Source: CAVTAV01 sp963732795
GTDB lineage: Bacteria > Pseudomonadota > Alphaproteobacteria > CAVTAV01
DNA length: 64,000 bases
Assembly (NCBI GenBank): GCA_963732795.1
Contig: CAVTAV010000006.1
Span: 744,001-808,000 of the forward strand
Direction of reading: 5' to 3'
The position numbers and the translations under genes are program-made. Below the pieces are notes generated by a model. The model had not been told where the DNA came from, did no database searches, and saw nothing but the letters and a program-made list of their open reading frames with translations. Positions 39,960 through 49,251 of the stretch are shown piece after piece; position 1 is the first letter of the stretch; every line of letters starts with the position of its first letter.

Positions 39960-40637
39960 ATGAAATTGAATGCCGACTTTTCGAGACGTGTCGTGCTGCA
40001 TGCCGACGAGATCGAATGGAAGACGTCGCCGACGGTCGGCGTTCACCGGCGCATGCTGGACCGAATCGGCGGTGAGGTTGCCCGAGCGACATCCATCGTC
40101 CGCTACGATCCCGACAGCTCCTTTCCCGCTCACACTCATGGGGGCGGCGAGGAATACATCGTGCTTGAGGGTGTCTTTCAGGACGAGCGCGGCGATTTCC
40201 CGGTTGGCTCCTATGTCCGAAATCCGCCGCAGTCGCGCCACACCCCGGCCTCTCGGCCCGGCTGCATGATTCTCGTGAAGCTCTGGCAGTTCGATCCGGC
40301 GGACCGCTCAAATGTCTCGATCGATCTCAATAAAATGGCGGCGATCCCTGAAAGAGGACGCCCCGGCGTCTCGGTGACGCCGCTGTTCAAGACGGAGAAG
40401 GAAAACGTCCGCGTCGAGCACTGGGATCCGGACGCGGTCGTCATTGTCGATGCCGACGGCGGCGCGGAATTCTTCGTGCTCGAGGGAAGTGTCGAGGAAA
40501 GCGGCGACACGCTTCGTCGTCATTCCTGGTTGCGCATCCCGTCGACGCCCCAGGCAACTCTGCACACGGGCGCGGACGGTGCGCGCGTTTGGATCAAGAC
40601 CGGACATTTGCGCCACGCGGGGCCGCCCGCCGTGTGA
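39960..40637 (+). CDS. Bicupin protein of the ChrR-cupin type
   Basis: 225 residues with two cupin cores. The first (ATSIVRYDPDSSFPAHTHGGGEEYIVLEGVFQDERGDFPVGSYVRNPPQSRHTP) keeps the metal-binding H-x-H...E...H set. The second (VRVEHWDPDAVVIVDADGGAEFFVLEGSVEESGDTLRRHSWLRIP) has lost the early histidines and so is probably structural. ChrR-type cupins occur as anti-sigma factors or stand-alone stress proteins, but no ECF sigma gene is adjacent. It is the last gene before the tRNA-Leu fragment that marks the left edge of the aromatic island. Confidence 0.85.
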   Translation: MKLNADFSRRVVLHADEIEWKTSPTVGVHRRMLDRIGGEVARATSIVRYDPDSSFPAHTHGGGEEYIVLEGVFQDERGDFPVGSYVRNPPQSRHTPASRPGCMILVKLWQFDPADRSNVSIDLNKMAAIPERGRPGVSVTPLFKTEKENVRVEHWDPDAVVIVDADGGAEFFVLEGSVEESGDTLRRHSWLRIPSTPQATLHTGADGARVWIKTGHLRHAGPPAV

Positions 40638-40666
40638 ATGTCACGATCCGCGGATGGCGTTCAATG

Positions 40667-40695
40667 ACTCCCTTGCGAGAACCAGATTTCGAGTC
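40667..40695 (+). repeat. Fragment of tRNA-Leu, candidate att site (left end of island)
   Basis: 40667-40689 is identical over 23 bases to 53637-53659 in the tRNA-Leu gene, and the match continues to 29 bases with one difference (C at 40690 against T at 53660). It covers the variable arm and anticodon stem-loop, in the same orientation as in the gene. No other part of the tRNA is present. Confidence 0.8.
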
Positions 40696-40894
40696 CGACT
40701 TCGGGGTGTCGAGCGTGGCCTAGACCGTGCTGAAAGGTGCGAATTCGTTGGCGTTGCCGTCCGGCCCATCTTGCCCTATTACGCCGCCTGATCACGCCAT
40801 GGCTGTCAAATTCGCTGTCAAGGGCAGAGTGCTATTATTGCCGCAACGAGAGGGGGAGCGACCGAGAGCGAAACCGGAGAACTGTTCTCCTAGG

Positions 40895-41797
40895 TCAGAC
40901 ACCCACGGGTTTGAATAGGCCGTTGTCGGGTTCGGGTTTCGGCATTGTTTGCGGTCCTCCCGTTCCGATACCCCATTGGTCCATTATTTGTGGGCTCGGT
41001 TGATAGACCGTCGGTTTCCATGTGGCGTCGTCAACCTTTTCCAGCTCCGCGGTGTATTCGACGGCGAAGCCATTCGGTGTCGTGAAATAGCTGAACGTGT
41101 TGTCGCCCGCGGTATGACGGCCGGGGCCCCATTTGATGTCGACGCCCAGATTCTTGAGGCGCGAGACGCCCTTCATCATGTCGTCCAGGCCCAGCATGTC
41201 ATAGGCGACGTGATTTAGGCACGGTGGTCCGGGCAGAAATGCGATGCGGTGATGCCACTCATTGCATCTGAGGAACGCCATGAAGTCGCCGAGCCAGTCA
41301 CTCAGCCGAAATCCCAGGACGTCGGTGAAGAACTTCACGGCGGCCTTGTGATCGGGCGAATGCATCACGATATGGCTGATCCTTTGCGGGATGCCTTCCC
41401 ATCGTTTCAGTTCGCGGGCTTTTCCACGCTCGACGCCGCTCGAAATTTCGAATGGCAGACCGTCCGGCGAGAAGAACCGAAAGCCATAGCCACCCCCGAA
41501 ACTGTCTAGCTCCTTCGGTTCGAAGACGATCTGGCATCGGGCGGCCTTGACCTTGTCGTGAAGCGTGTCCACGTCGTTGGCGCTCTCGGCCGCGAGCGCG
41601 ACCACGTCGATCCGGTTTTCCTCGGCTTCGCGTAGCCGAACGACATAGAGCTCGTCATGTCCTTCGGCGGCGAAATACACCATACCGTCACGTTCGGCGA
41701 CTTCGCGAAGGCCCCATATGTCGCCGTAGAACGCCCTCTCCGCTTTGAGATCGGGAATCCCGTAGCCGACATAACGAATTTCAGTGATGCCACTCAT
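40895..41797 (-). CDS. VOC-family extradiol ring-cleavage dioxygenase-like protein
   Basis: 300 residues, two glyoxalase/VOC modules as in 2,3-dihydroxybiphenyl 1,2-dioxygenase. The likely Fe(II) ligands are in the second module: His in RISHIVMHSPDH, His in CLNHVAYDM and Glu in GFAVEYTAELE. KFFTDVLGFRLSDW and FGGGYGFRFFSPDGLPFEISS are typical. It would cleave a catechol-like ring next to the hydroxyls. AAGGAA precedes the ATG. The LysR gene lies 92 bases upstream in the same direction. Confidence 0.88.
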   Translation of the reverse strand: MSGITEIRYVGYGIPDLKAERAFYGDIWGLREVAERDGMVYFAAEGHDELYVVRLREAEENRIDVVALAAESANDVDTLHDKVKAARCQIVFEPKELDSFGGGYGFRFFSPDGLPFEISSGVERGKARELKRWEGIPQRISHIVMHSPDHKAAVKFFTDVLGFRLSDWLGDFMAFLRCNEWHHRIAFLPGPPCLNHVAYDMLGLDDMMKGVSRLKNLGVDIKWGPGRHTAGDNTFSYFTTPNGFAVEYTAELEKVDDATWKPTVYQPSPQIMDQWGIGTGGPQTMPKPEPDNGLFKPVGV

Positions 41798-41889
41798 TGT
41801 CCGTTCCTTCGCGATTTCGAGCGGTCAGGCTTAATCGGATTGTCGGATTTGTAAAATCTATTCTCTTTATCGTTTTCCAGAAGATTCGC

Positions 41890-42795
41890 TTATCGCACTG
41901 CGGCGATCTCCGAAAGTTGCTTTCGAATCCAGGTCAATCCCTCGTCGTCGATCCGGGCCTGATGGTACTGCATCATCTCCCGCATCATCGGAAAGTCGAA
42001 TGGCAACGGCGCCGAGACGATCGGAAACGTCTCGCTCATGTGGCGAAACAGCCGTTCGTGCATGATGGCGAGCCGGTCCGTGCCTCGCAGGAGCCACGGG
42101 ACCATCGTGAAGGAGGGCACCGTCACCTCGATCCGACGATTAGGCTCTATTCGTTGAAGCTCCCGATCGCCGAACGCAAGCGACCTCTCACGGCTGATCA
42201 GCACGGCCACATGCCCCTGGGCAAAGAAGATTTCGGACGTGATCTTCTTCTTGAAGAGCGGGTTCCTCTTCCAACCTACGATGACGTGTTTTTCTTCGAC
42301 CAGAAGATCGGCGGGATGGCCCGGAATGACATAAACATCCGGCACGAGAATCAGATCGATCTTCCCGTCTTCCAGCATCTGAAAACTGTCGGACTCGGGC
42401 GCCATGATCTCGATTCTGATCCCCGGAGCGATTTCCGCGAGCCGCGTCACAAGGGGAACAAGAACGGCGGCGGCAATGTAATCCGAGCCGACGATACGAA
42501 AGGTGCGCTCGGCGTTTTCCGGATCGAACGATGACGAGGTTGTCAGCAAGCCGTCGACCCCGCGAAGCGCTTGCCGGATTCGGGGCTGAAGGGTGTCCGC
42601 CAGCGCCGTCGGATACATCTTCTTGCTTCGGGTGACGAGGATGTCGTCGTTGAAGTATTCACGAATGCGGTTCAGGGCTGCGCTCACCGCGGGCTGGCTC
42701 AAGTGCAATTTCTCGGCGGTCCGCGAAACACTTCGCGTCTCTAGAAGCGCGTCCAGCGTTACGAGCAAATTGAGATCGAAGCCCTTAAACCGCAT
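41890..42795 (-). CDS. LysR-family transcriptional regulator (NodD/NahR-like)
   Basis: 301 residues. The N-terminal winged HTH reads DLNLLVTLDALLETRSVSRTAEKLHLSQPAVSAALNRIREYFNDDILVTR. The effector-binding part has FRIVGSDYIAAAVLVPLVTRLAEIAPGIRIEIMAPES. FNDDILVTRSKKMYPTALA matches the NodD/NahR/PcpR branch, whose members respond to aromatic inducers. It is the only regulator in the island and most likely controls the catabolic genes. TCGGATT occurs twice, 8 bases apart, between it and the dioxygenase gene (41835 and 41843). Confidence 0.92.
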   Translation of the reverse strand: MRFKGFDLNLLVTLDALLETRSVSRTAEKLHLSQPAVSAALNRIREYFNDDILVTRSKKMYPTALADTLQPRIRQALRGVDGLLTTSSSFDPENAERTFRIVGSDYIAAAVLVPLVTRLAEIAPGIRIEIMAPESDSFQMLEDGKIDLILVPDVYVIPGHPADLLVEEKHVIVGWKRNPLFKKKITSEIFFAQGHVAVLISRERSLAFGDRELQRIEPNRRIEVTVPSFTMVPWLLRGTDRLAIMHERLFRHMSETFPIVSAPLPFDFPMMREMMQYHQARIDDEGLTWIRKQLSEIAAVR

Positions 42796-42910
42796 CCATC
42801 CATCGCTTCAATTTTTAGATATCGGGCAAAACGAGCAATCCGAATTATGGATGATTTCGGCTCCGAAGGCCAGTGCCGGACGTCCGGGACGACCATAGCT
42901 CAGGCGCCAT

Positions 42911-43342
42911 TCACGCGCCCGTATCGGGCTTGAGGCCGGCCGATTCTATGGCGGCGACGGCGCATATCTCATCATTGTCGGACACATCGCCGCTGACGCC
43001 GATGGCGCCCACAAGCTCGCCCGCCTCGTTGCGGATGAGCACGCCGCCCGGCACGGGCACGATTCCCTTCGGTAGGACGGTGGCGAGAGCGTTGAAGAAA
43101 TGCGGCACGTGGGCGGCGCGTTTCGCGAGCTCCCGTCCGCCAAGGCCCATGCCGAGGCATCCGGCCGCCTTTGCCGTCGCGATTTCAGGCCGTGCGATCG
43201 AGGCGCCGTCTTGGCGCAGAACGACAATTGGATGCCCGCCGGCATCGAGCACCACGACACAGAGCGGCGCGAAACCCCGCCGATGCCCTTCCGCCAGCGT
43301 TTCTGTAGCGATGGCGAGCGCCTGATTCATCGTAAACGGCAT
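42911..43342 (-). CDS. GlcG/HbpS-family haem-degrading or small-molecule-binding protein
   Basis: 143 residues, single GlcG (DUF336) domain: MNQALAIATETLAEGHRRGFAPLCVVVLDAGGHPIVVLRQDGAS, IATAKAAGCLGMGLGGREL and GGVLIRNEAGELVGAIGVSGDVSDNDE. Members bind haem or accompany glycolate and aromatic pathways. A GGGGGA ribosome binding site supports the ATG at 43342 rather than the one at 43375. It is in line with the two metallo-beta-lactamase genes upstream and LysR downstream. Confidence 0.85.
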   Translation of the reverse strand: MPFTMNQALAIATETLAEGHRRGFAPLCVVVLDAGGHPIVVLRQDGASIARPEIATAKAAGCLGMGLGGRELAKRAAHVPHFFNALATVLPKGIVPVPGGVLIRNEAGELVGAIGVSGDVSDNDEICAVAAIESAGLKPDTGA

Positions 43343-43399
43343 GTTCTGGTCCCCCGTATCATCCGTCCACTGCAATGACGCATGACGCGGATTTGGCCG

Positions 43400-44464
43400 T
43401 CAATAGCGGCCCAAGTCTTCGGCGACGACGACCGGGCCATCGAAAATCGACTTGACGCCCGGGACGAACAGCTTTTCCGCGATGGCTTCAGGCGGAGCAG
43501 GCCCAAGATGAGTGAGAACCACGCGTCCAACCCTCGCAGTTTTCGCAATCTTGCCGACGTCTTCAGCCGACAGATGATGCTGCCGCAGATGGGCCGTCAG
43601 GTTATTCCAGACCGGGGCGGGCATGTTTGGCGCTCTTTGACGGATGATCTTCTCAAGGGCCGACAGGTCCTGCACCTCGCTGATGAGCAGATCCGCACCT
43701 TTGGCGAGCTCGGTGACAGCGTCGCTCGGTCCTGTATCGCCGGTGTAAACGATGGTGCGGCCGTCGCCTTGGATACGGAAGGAAAAGGACTTGTAACGCT
43801 TCGCGTCCTCGCTGCCCGGTGAAAAGGTATAATGCGTGTTCTCGACGGCCTTGACCGTGATGTCCGGCAGAACATCGAACGGCATCGCTGCCTCGATTTC
43901 CTGGACGCGAATCTCGATAGGATCCTTTCCAAAACCGTTGTCAAACCCGTAGCCGGCCCCGATCGACGGTTGGAGAGCAGCGATGATCCCGTCAACCATC
44001 GTTTTCGTTCCCGGCGGTCCATAAACCGTGAAGGGGCCTCTTGAACTATTCTGCCAGCGCAGGCCGATGACGCCCTCAAGTCCCGCGGCGTGATCCATGT
44101 GCAGATGGCTGAGAACGACGGCCTTCACATTTTCGAGTTTGAGGCCTGCTTGCGCGAGCTTCTCAACCGCGCCGTCTCCAACATCGAACAGGACGACGTC
44201 TTGGCCCACCAGGAGGGCGTTGGCCGGTTGGGAACGTAGCGGGTTGGGATTTGGTCCGCCCGCCGTGCCTAGCGTCACCCAGACGGGTGCATGACTTGCC
44301 GGTTCGGCGACTGCGCCGACCATGCCGACAATAAGCGCGGCGAGAACCGCGATCATATGAAGTGGCGTTCTCACCGGGCCAAACCGGCGAGTCAGCGTGG
44401 ACCGCAGATCGTCAAGAATGCAGGGCCGAGCCCTCGAAGACGACGGCCTATTTGTTTTTGACAT
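43400..44464 (-). CDS. Exported metallo-beta-lactamase-fold hydrolase (AtsA/RNase Z-like)
   Basis: 354 residues. A hydrophobic segment (MIAVLAALIVGMVGAVA, about residue 37-53) is a signal peptide or anchor. Metal ligands are visible in VVLSHLHMDHAAGL (HxHxDH), VENTHYTF, YTGDTGPSDAV and LTHLGPAPP. Resemblance is to arylsulfatase-AtsA-like and RNase-Z-like esterases. The start may be the ATG at 44464 or, with a cleaner signal, at about 44356. Probably hydrolyses an ester or lactone in the pathway. Confidence 0.85.
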   Translation of the reverse strand: MSKTNRPSSSRARPCILDDLRSTLTRRFGPVRTPLHMIAVLAALIVGMVGAVAEPASHAPVWVTLGTAGGPNPNPLRSQPANALLVGQDVVLFDVGDGAVEKLAQAGLKLENVKAVVLSHLHMDHAAGLEGVIGLRWQNSSRGPFTVYGPPGTKTMVDGIIAALQPSIGAGYGFDNGFGKDPIEIRVQEIEAAMPFDVLPDITVKAVENTHYTFSPGSEDAKRYKSFSFRIQGDGRTIVYTGDTGPSDAVTELAKGADLLISEVQDLSALEKIIRQRAPNMPAPVWNNLTAHLRQHHLSAEDVGKIAKTARVGRVVLTHLGPAPPEAIAEKLFVPGVKSIFDGPVVVAEDLGRY

Positions 44465-44504
44465 CGCGTTTTCCACTGGCCGATCTTCCTTCGAAAGAGA
44501 GGAT

Positions 44505-45569
44505 TCAATGGCAATGGCGAAACCGTGCCATCATTGCGAATGCGTTCAAGACGTCCATGTTCACGTCGGCCCCGAATTCCCGATAAAGAGCCGCGACATT
44601 GGCGACGAGTCGCTCGGAATCGAGCCAATCGCTGTAGGGATCGAGCGAAATGTCCCGCGCCGCCTCCTCCGGATCGAGCCCGGCATCGAACCGCTTGCGG
44701 GCTTCGTCGCGGATATAGACCAGATAACCCCGGAACCGGCGCACGCCGGCTTTATCGGTAATCGGGCCGTGGCCCGGCACGATCGTCTCGACGTCCCAGG
44801 ACAGAATCTTGTCGCAGGCGGCAATCCAGTTGGTAATCGGGCCGTCCCAGATGACCGGATGGCTGTCGATGAAAAGGATATCCCCGGTGAAGACGGTCCG
44901 ATCCGCGGGAACATGCACCATTGTATCGCCCCCGGTGTGGGCCGGGCCGACATTGACCAGCTCGAGCGTCTTGGACCCCATGCGCAACCTCAGCTCGCGG
45001 TCGAAGGTGCGGGTCGGCAACGTCGCCACGACGCCAGTCCAATCGAATTTGGGCGGCCCCATCAGTTCATGCAGGAACTTGGCGCCTTCGCCGAGGGCCG
45101 CCGCGTTGGCCATCATTCCGGCCATCATCGCCGGGTCCTGCGCCTTCATTTCCTCGAAGCACGCCTCGGACGCGATGATCTCCGCTCCCTCCACGAGTTG
45201 GTTTCCGAAAGTATGATCGGGATTGGAATGTGTATTGACGAGGGTGCCGATCTTCTTGCTTTCAGGGACCTTGCGGTGCATCTCGTCGAGCATTGCGCCT
45301 GTCAGCTTGAGATCCATCAACGTGTCGACAAGCAATGCCCTGCCGTCGCTGACAACGAGCCCCGCGTTACTGAAGCCCCAGGAGCCGTCAGGTTGAAGAT
45401 AGGCAAAGCAACTGTTGCCAAGATCATGAAGTCCGCGCGTGTATCGCCAGTTGGCCATATGCCCCATCGGATTTGCCATTCGCCTGGCCCGAGCATAGTC
45501 CACTCGCTTCGAACCGCCTAATCGATTGACTTGATCCATTCCATCGAATGGACGAATAGCTGCGCTCAT
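44505..45569 (-). CDS. Metallo-beta-lactamase-fold hydrolase with HxNxDH motif
   Basis: 354 residues. The metal motif reads NTHSNPDHTFGN, so the second His of the usual HxHxDH is Asn. Other ligands are in GPAHTGGDTMVHVP, FTGDILFIDSHPVIW and VPGHGPITDK. This variant is known in a subgroup of MBL proteins found with polyketide or aromatic metabolism. Divergent from the FAH-family gene at 45669, with a 99-base shared promoter region. Precise reaction unknown. Confidence 0.85.
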   Translation of the reverse strand: MSAAIRPFDGMDQVNRLGGSKRVDYARARRMANPMGHMANWRYTRGLHDLGNSCFAYLQPDGSWGFSNAGLVVSDGRALLVDTLMDLKLTGAMLDEMHRKVPESKKIGTLVNTHSNPDHTFGNQLVEGAEIIASEACFEEMKAQDPAMMAGMMANAAALGEGAKFLHELMGPPKFDWTGVVATLPTRTFDRELRLRMGSKTLELVNVGPAHTGGDTMVHVPADRTVFTGDILFIDSHPVIWDGPITNWIAACDKILSWDVETIVPGHGPITDKAGVRRFRGYLVYIRDEARKRFDAGLDPEEAARDISLDPYSDWLDSERLVANVAALYREFGADVNMDVLNAFAMMARFRHCH

Positions 45570-45668
45570 CGTCTATCCGTCGGAATGATGAACTGCTTCG
45601 CGAAAACGAATTGGTCCGATCGCAGGAGCGGCGTCTAAAATACGGACGCAAAGATTGGGAGGGACAAA

Positions 45669-46649
45669 ATGAAACTTGCGACGCTCAGAGGCGACGGTCC
45701 TGACGGCAAACTGGTCGTCGTCTCGAAGGATTTGTCGAAAGCGGTTTCGGCCGAGGGTATCGCGCCAACTTTGTTGCAGGCGCTCGAGCGATGGCAGACC
45801 GTTGAGTCTGCCCTCCGGGAATTGTCGGACAACCTGAACGCTGGCGCGGTGCAAGGCGCTTTCATCTTCGATCAAGCGTCAGCCCTCGCGCCGTTGCCCC
45901 GCACTTGGCAGTGGCTCGATGGCTCGGTCTACCGCACCCACGCCGAGCTGATGGCGACCGCCTTCGGGACGGAGCCGGCGAAGGAAGACGTGCTCTTGAT
46001 GTATCAGGGCATGTCGCACCACTTCATCGCTCCAACGGACCCGGCCGCCTTTCCTTCCGAAGACGACGGGATTGATTTCGAAGGGGAATTCGGCGTGATC
46101 CTCGACGAGACGCCGATGGGCGCTTCGCCGGATGAAGCCGCCGAGCACATCAAACTCGTGGCCCTAGTGAACGACTGGTCGCTTAGGGCCATCGCGCCGA
46201 TCGAAATGAAAACGGGCTTCGGGTGGATTGCGGCCAAGCCGGCCTGCAGTATCGCGCCCGTCGTGGTGACGCCCGACGACCTCGGCGAGTCGTGGCGAGA
46301 CGGCGCGGTGGACCTCCCGCTTCATGTCTACTGGAACGGCAAGGAGTTTGGCCGCGCCAACGGCCATTCGATGGCATTCAACTTCCCGCGACTGATCGCC
46401 CATGCCGCACACAGGCGCCGCCTCTCGGCCGGTACGATCATCGGCTCGGGCACCGTGTCGAACGCAAACTACCGCGAGGTCGGATCGAGTTGCATCAGTG
46501 AACGCCGTGCGATCGAAATACTCGATAGCGGCAAGCCGACGACCGGATTCATGCGCTTCGGCGACCGGCTTCGCATGGAAGTGTTCGATACCGATGGGGT
46601 ATCGGTCTTCGGCGCTATTGACCAGACGGTCGTGGGTGCTGGGGCTTGA
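45669..46649 (+). CDS. Fumarylacetoacetate hydrolase-family protein (1)
   Basis: 326 residues. Motifs: MYQGMSHHFIAPTDP, the metal-binding IDFEGEFGVILDETP (E-x-E), LVNDWSLRAI, GFGWIAAKPACSIAP, NGHSMAFNFPRLIAHAAHRRRLSAGTIIGSGTVSN and the GSSCISERRAIE end. It is the FAA type that hydrolyses or isomerises ring-cleavage products such as fumarylpyruvate or acylpyruvates. It is the only plus-strand gene of the island and converges with the FAD monooxygenase gene, 7 bases apart at their ends. Confidence 0.9.
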   Translation: MKLATLRGDGPDGKLVVVSKDLSKAVSAEGIAPTLLQALERWQTVESALRELSDNLNAGAVQGAFIFDQASALAPLPRTWQWLDGSVYRTHAELMATAFGTEPAKEDVLLMYQGMSHHFIAPTDPAAFPSEDDGIDFEGEFGVILDETPMGASPDEAAEHIKLVALVNDWSLRAIAPIEMKTGFGWIAAKPACSIAPVVVTPDDLGESWRDGAVDLPLHVYWNGKEFGRANGHSMAFNFPRLIAHAAHRRRLSAGTIIGSGTVSNANYREVGSSCISERRAIEILDSGKPTTGFMRFGDRLRMEVFDTDGVSVFGAIDQTVVGAGA

Positions 46650-46656
46650 CCGTCTC

Positions 46657-47790
46657 TCAGTAGGGCTGAGCGAGTGTCGTCGCGGCGGCCTTGTTGGCCT
46701 CGGCCACTTTAGCCTGACCGTCGCGCTCCATCTGGGCGTGAGAGATCGTGATGCTGGCATCGACGATGGTTTTCACGCGCTCATAACGCCGCGTCATGAA
46801 AACATTGAGGGCCTCGGATCGAGACGTCGCCTCGGCAAGGCACTGGGCGAGCACGACGCCATCTTCGATGCCCATCGCCGCGCCTTGGGCGAGCGTCGGC
46901 GGCCCGGCATGCGCGGCGTCGCCAATGATCACGATCCGACCGGAATGCCATGGCGCGGGAAGCCAAACGCTGGCCAGCGGCCGGTAGGTCACGTCGCCCG
47001 GCCGATGCGAGAGATGCGGCAGCAGCAGGGCTGGGAAGCTCGGGACCTTGTCGATGCGCTCGACAAGCCGTGCGGCCACATTGGGCTCGTCCCGGGCGGG
47101 GGCGTTACTGTCCTGGTCAACGACATAGAGGTAGGTGTCGCCCTGAAGCGGCGTGTAGCCGATGGTCCCGACCGGTCCGCCGAACATCATCGACACGTCA
47201 TGCAGTTGCACGCCTTCGATCAGCCCGCGCCACACGCCCTCGCCGAGCGGAGCGGGTGTTGCCAGATCCGGAAAGACGGCTGCCCGTACACATGAGTGAA
47301 TGCCGTCCGCGCCGACCAGCAAATCGGCCGTATAGGCTCGTCCGTTCGCCAATACCGCCGTCGCTCCTTTGCTGTCCTGGCGAACGCTCGCGACCTCCGC
47401 ATCCACCACGAGTTCGACACCGGAGTCGCGCGCGCCATCGACGAGGATGCTATGCAACGCGGCGCGGCTAATCCCGGTAAAGCCCGGCCACTGTGAATTG
47501 CAGTATCGTTCCGCCGGACGCGACATTAAACGCGAGCCGTCCGGCGCGAAAACCGAGATCGTTTCGACCGGCACGCCTCTGTCGACACAGGCTTGGGCGA
47601 GACCGATCTCTCCGAGCGCGTTCATCGCGTTTGACTGCATGCCGATGCCGATACCGCCCTCGTCTGTAATCGTGGGCTTGCGCTCCAGCAGCGTCACCTC
47701 CACGCCTTTCAGCGCCAGGGCGCGGGCGGTAACGAGCCCGACAATTCCGCCGCCAACGATCAATGATGAAGAAATCGAGCTCATGCGCAC
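46657..47790 (-). CDS. FAD-dependent aromatic-ring monooxygenase (1)
   Basis: 377 residues, class A flavoprotein hydroxylase. Motifs: SLIVGGGIVGLVTARALALKGVEVTLLERKP (FAD), LVGADGIHSCVRAAVFP (DG motif) and RIVIIGDAAHAGPPTLAQGAAMGIEDGVVLAQCL (GD motif). It would hydroxylate a phenolic or heteroaromatic acid using NAD(P)H and O2, in the style of salicylate or 6-hydroxynicotinate hydroxylases. It is the last gene of a seven-gene minus-strand operon starting at 53188. Confidence 0.92.
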   Translation of the reverse strand: MRMSSISSSLIVGGGIVGLVTARALALKGVEVTLLERKPTITDEGGIGIGMQSNAMNALGEIGLAQACVDRGVPVETISVFAPDGSRLMSRPAERYCNSQWPGFTGISRAALHSILVDGARDSGVELVVDAEVASVRQDSKGATAVLANGRAYTADLLVGADGIHSCVRAAVFPDLATPAPLGEGVWRGLIEGVQLHDVSMMFGGPVGTIGYTPLQGDTYLYVVDQDSNAPARDEPNVAARLVERIDKVPSFPALLLPHLSHRPGDVTYRPLASVWLPAPWHSGRIVIIGDAAHAGPPTLAQGAAMGIEDGVVLAQCLAEATSRSEALNVFMTRRYERVKTIVDASITISHAQMERDGQAKVAEANKAAATTLAQPY

Positions 47791-47800
47791 AGTCCTTCGG

Positions 47801-48298
47801 TCAGGCCATTACATCGGGGAGCGGCGTGCCCTCGTGAACATAGGGCTTCGCCTCGATCAGGACGAAGACAATCCGGCACACCTCACTGTCGCTCGGATTG
47901 CGCCAGAGATGGATGGTGCCACGCTGAATGACGATATCGCCCGGGCCAAGAAGCGTTTTGTTGCCATCGTCGAGTTCCAGTTCCACATGACCGGACATTA
48001 CGATGCCGTAATCGATCGAACTTGTACGATGCATTGGCGAGGTTCCGCCCGGCAACATGTCGACGATCCGGAGGACCGAGCCCTCATGAATCGTGACGCC
48101 CGCATCGAGATCACGATCGTCCGTCTCGTCATTTATGTCGGCCGGCACCGTCGCCGTCATCCACATCAACGCGAAGGCAGCGTCGCCTCCGGGAATGTCC
48201 TCAGTGCCGAAGCGCTGATCGTCGCGAAAGATGGCCTTGCCGTTCTTGTCGTGTCCGGTGACCACCCGGCGCACCGTCGGCAACGTGCTTCTACCCAT
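47801..48298 (-). CDS. Cupin-domain protein
   Basis: 165 residues. One cupin: VLRIVDMLPGGTSPMHRTSSIDYGIVMSGHVELELDDGNKTLLGPGDIVIQRGTIHLWRNPS. The metal set is partly present (H-R-x...D-Y, H at the end). GAGGGGG before the ATG at 48298 fixes the start, overlapping the epimerase gene by eight bases. Possibly a ring-modifying dioxygenase-like or isomerase helper; similar single-cupin proteins are common in aromatic operons. Confidence 0.85.
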   Translation of the reverse strand: MGRSTLPTVRRVVTGHDKNGKAIFRDDQRFGTEDIPGGDAAFALMWMTATVPADINDETDDRDLDAGVTIHEGSVLRIVDMLPGGTSPMHRTSSIDYGIVMSGHVELELDDGNKTLLGPGDIVIQRGTIHLWRNPSDSEVCRIVFVLIEAKPYVHEGTPLPDVMA

Positions 48299-49238
48299 GA
48301 CTCCCCCTCTGTTCGCTGCGGATACGATCCAAGGCCGCTTTGACCAGCCGCATGACCGAGCCATCATCCGCAAGTCCGAGCATTTTCGCACGCTCGGCCT
48401 TCAGCGGCGGATAGCTGCCGAAACCGGCTTCGAGCGCCATGTCCGGCTCATATTTCACGCAGCTGGCGTCCCAACCTGTTTGTGCGGCGATTTCTTCGAC
48501 AAGTTCTTTCATCGATACCAGAACGGCCGGTAACGTGACGGCATAAGGTTCGACAAAAGCGTCGGACGGTATGGACAACGCGCACCGGAAATTACTTGCG
48601 ATCTGCCCGACCGACATGAGCCACATCGTCGCGGTCGCCGAAACGGGCGAGACAAACGGCTCGCCCGCCAGAGCCGCATGAAATACATCGCTCATGAAGG
48701 CCGACTTCAATGCCGACTGCCCGTGCGGACGGGCGATGATGCCCGGAAGACGCAGCGACAGGCCCTCGATCGCGCCGCGTCGGGTCAACGCCGCAATCCA
48801 TTGCTCCATCATCGTCTTGTGCGCACCATAAAGTAGATGCGGCCGCAACGGCGTCGAATCGTCGACAACGTTCGGGAGCGGCTCTCCGAGGACCGCTATG
48901 CTGCTGGCAAAGACAACTCGTGGACGATTACCCTGTCGCGCCAGGGCCGAAATCATGGCCGCGCTCGCCTCCATATTGACCTTCCAGGCGAGGTCTGGAT
49001 CCTGCTCCGCCGCACCGCCGGGAATCGTCGCCAAATGAACCAGCGCATCGCAGCCGTCTGCCAAGGCCTCCTCGCGCACATTCCGATCCGTGAGATCGGC
49101 CTCAAACACATTAAGCGTCCGCGATGAGGGCAATCCCGCGCAGGACGTATCCAGCGCGACGACGTCGTTTTCCGTGGCAAGTAGTCTGGTCAGCGTTCGC
49201 CCGACGAAACCGCCTGCGCCGGTGACCAGAATCTTCAT
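48291..49238 (-). CDS. NAD-dependent epimerase/dehydratase (SDR, DenD-like)
   Basis: 315 residues. Rossmann GAGGFVGRTLTRLL at the N-terminus, VHLATIPGGAAEQDPDLAWKVN, VVFASSIAVLG and the catalytic YGAHK. The C-terminal region resembles D-erythronate dehydrogenase-type SDRs. In an aromatic operon it could act on a hydroxyacid intermediate. The ATG at 49238 follows the upstream FAH gene by 13 bases. Confidence 0.87.
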   Translation of the reverse strand: MKILVTGAGGFVGRTLTRLLATENDVVALDTSCAGLPSSRTLNVFEADLTDRNVREEALADGCDALVHLATIPGGAAEQDPDLAWKVNMEASAAMISALARQGNRPRVVFASSIAVLGEPLPNVVDDSTPLRPHLLYGAHKTMMEQWIAALTRRGAIEGLSLRLPGIIARPHGQSALKSAFMSDVFHAALAGEPFVSPVSATATMWLMSVGQIASNFRCALSIPSDAFVEPYAVTLPAVLVSMKELVEEIAAQTGWDASCVKYEPDMALEAGFGSYPPLKAERAKMLGLADDGSVMRLVKAALDRIRSEQRGSHG

Positions 49239-49251
49239 CGCCAGCGCCGGA

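Noticed and set aside
40700..40894. A small gene between the tRNA fragment and the dioxygenase gene
   Set aside because: Short frames here have no ribosome binding site or recognisable product; more likely remnant DNA at the island edge.
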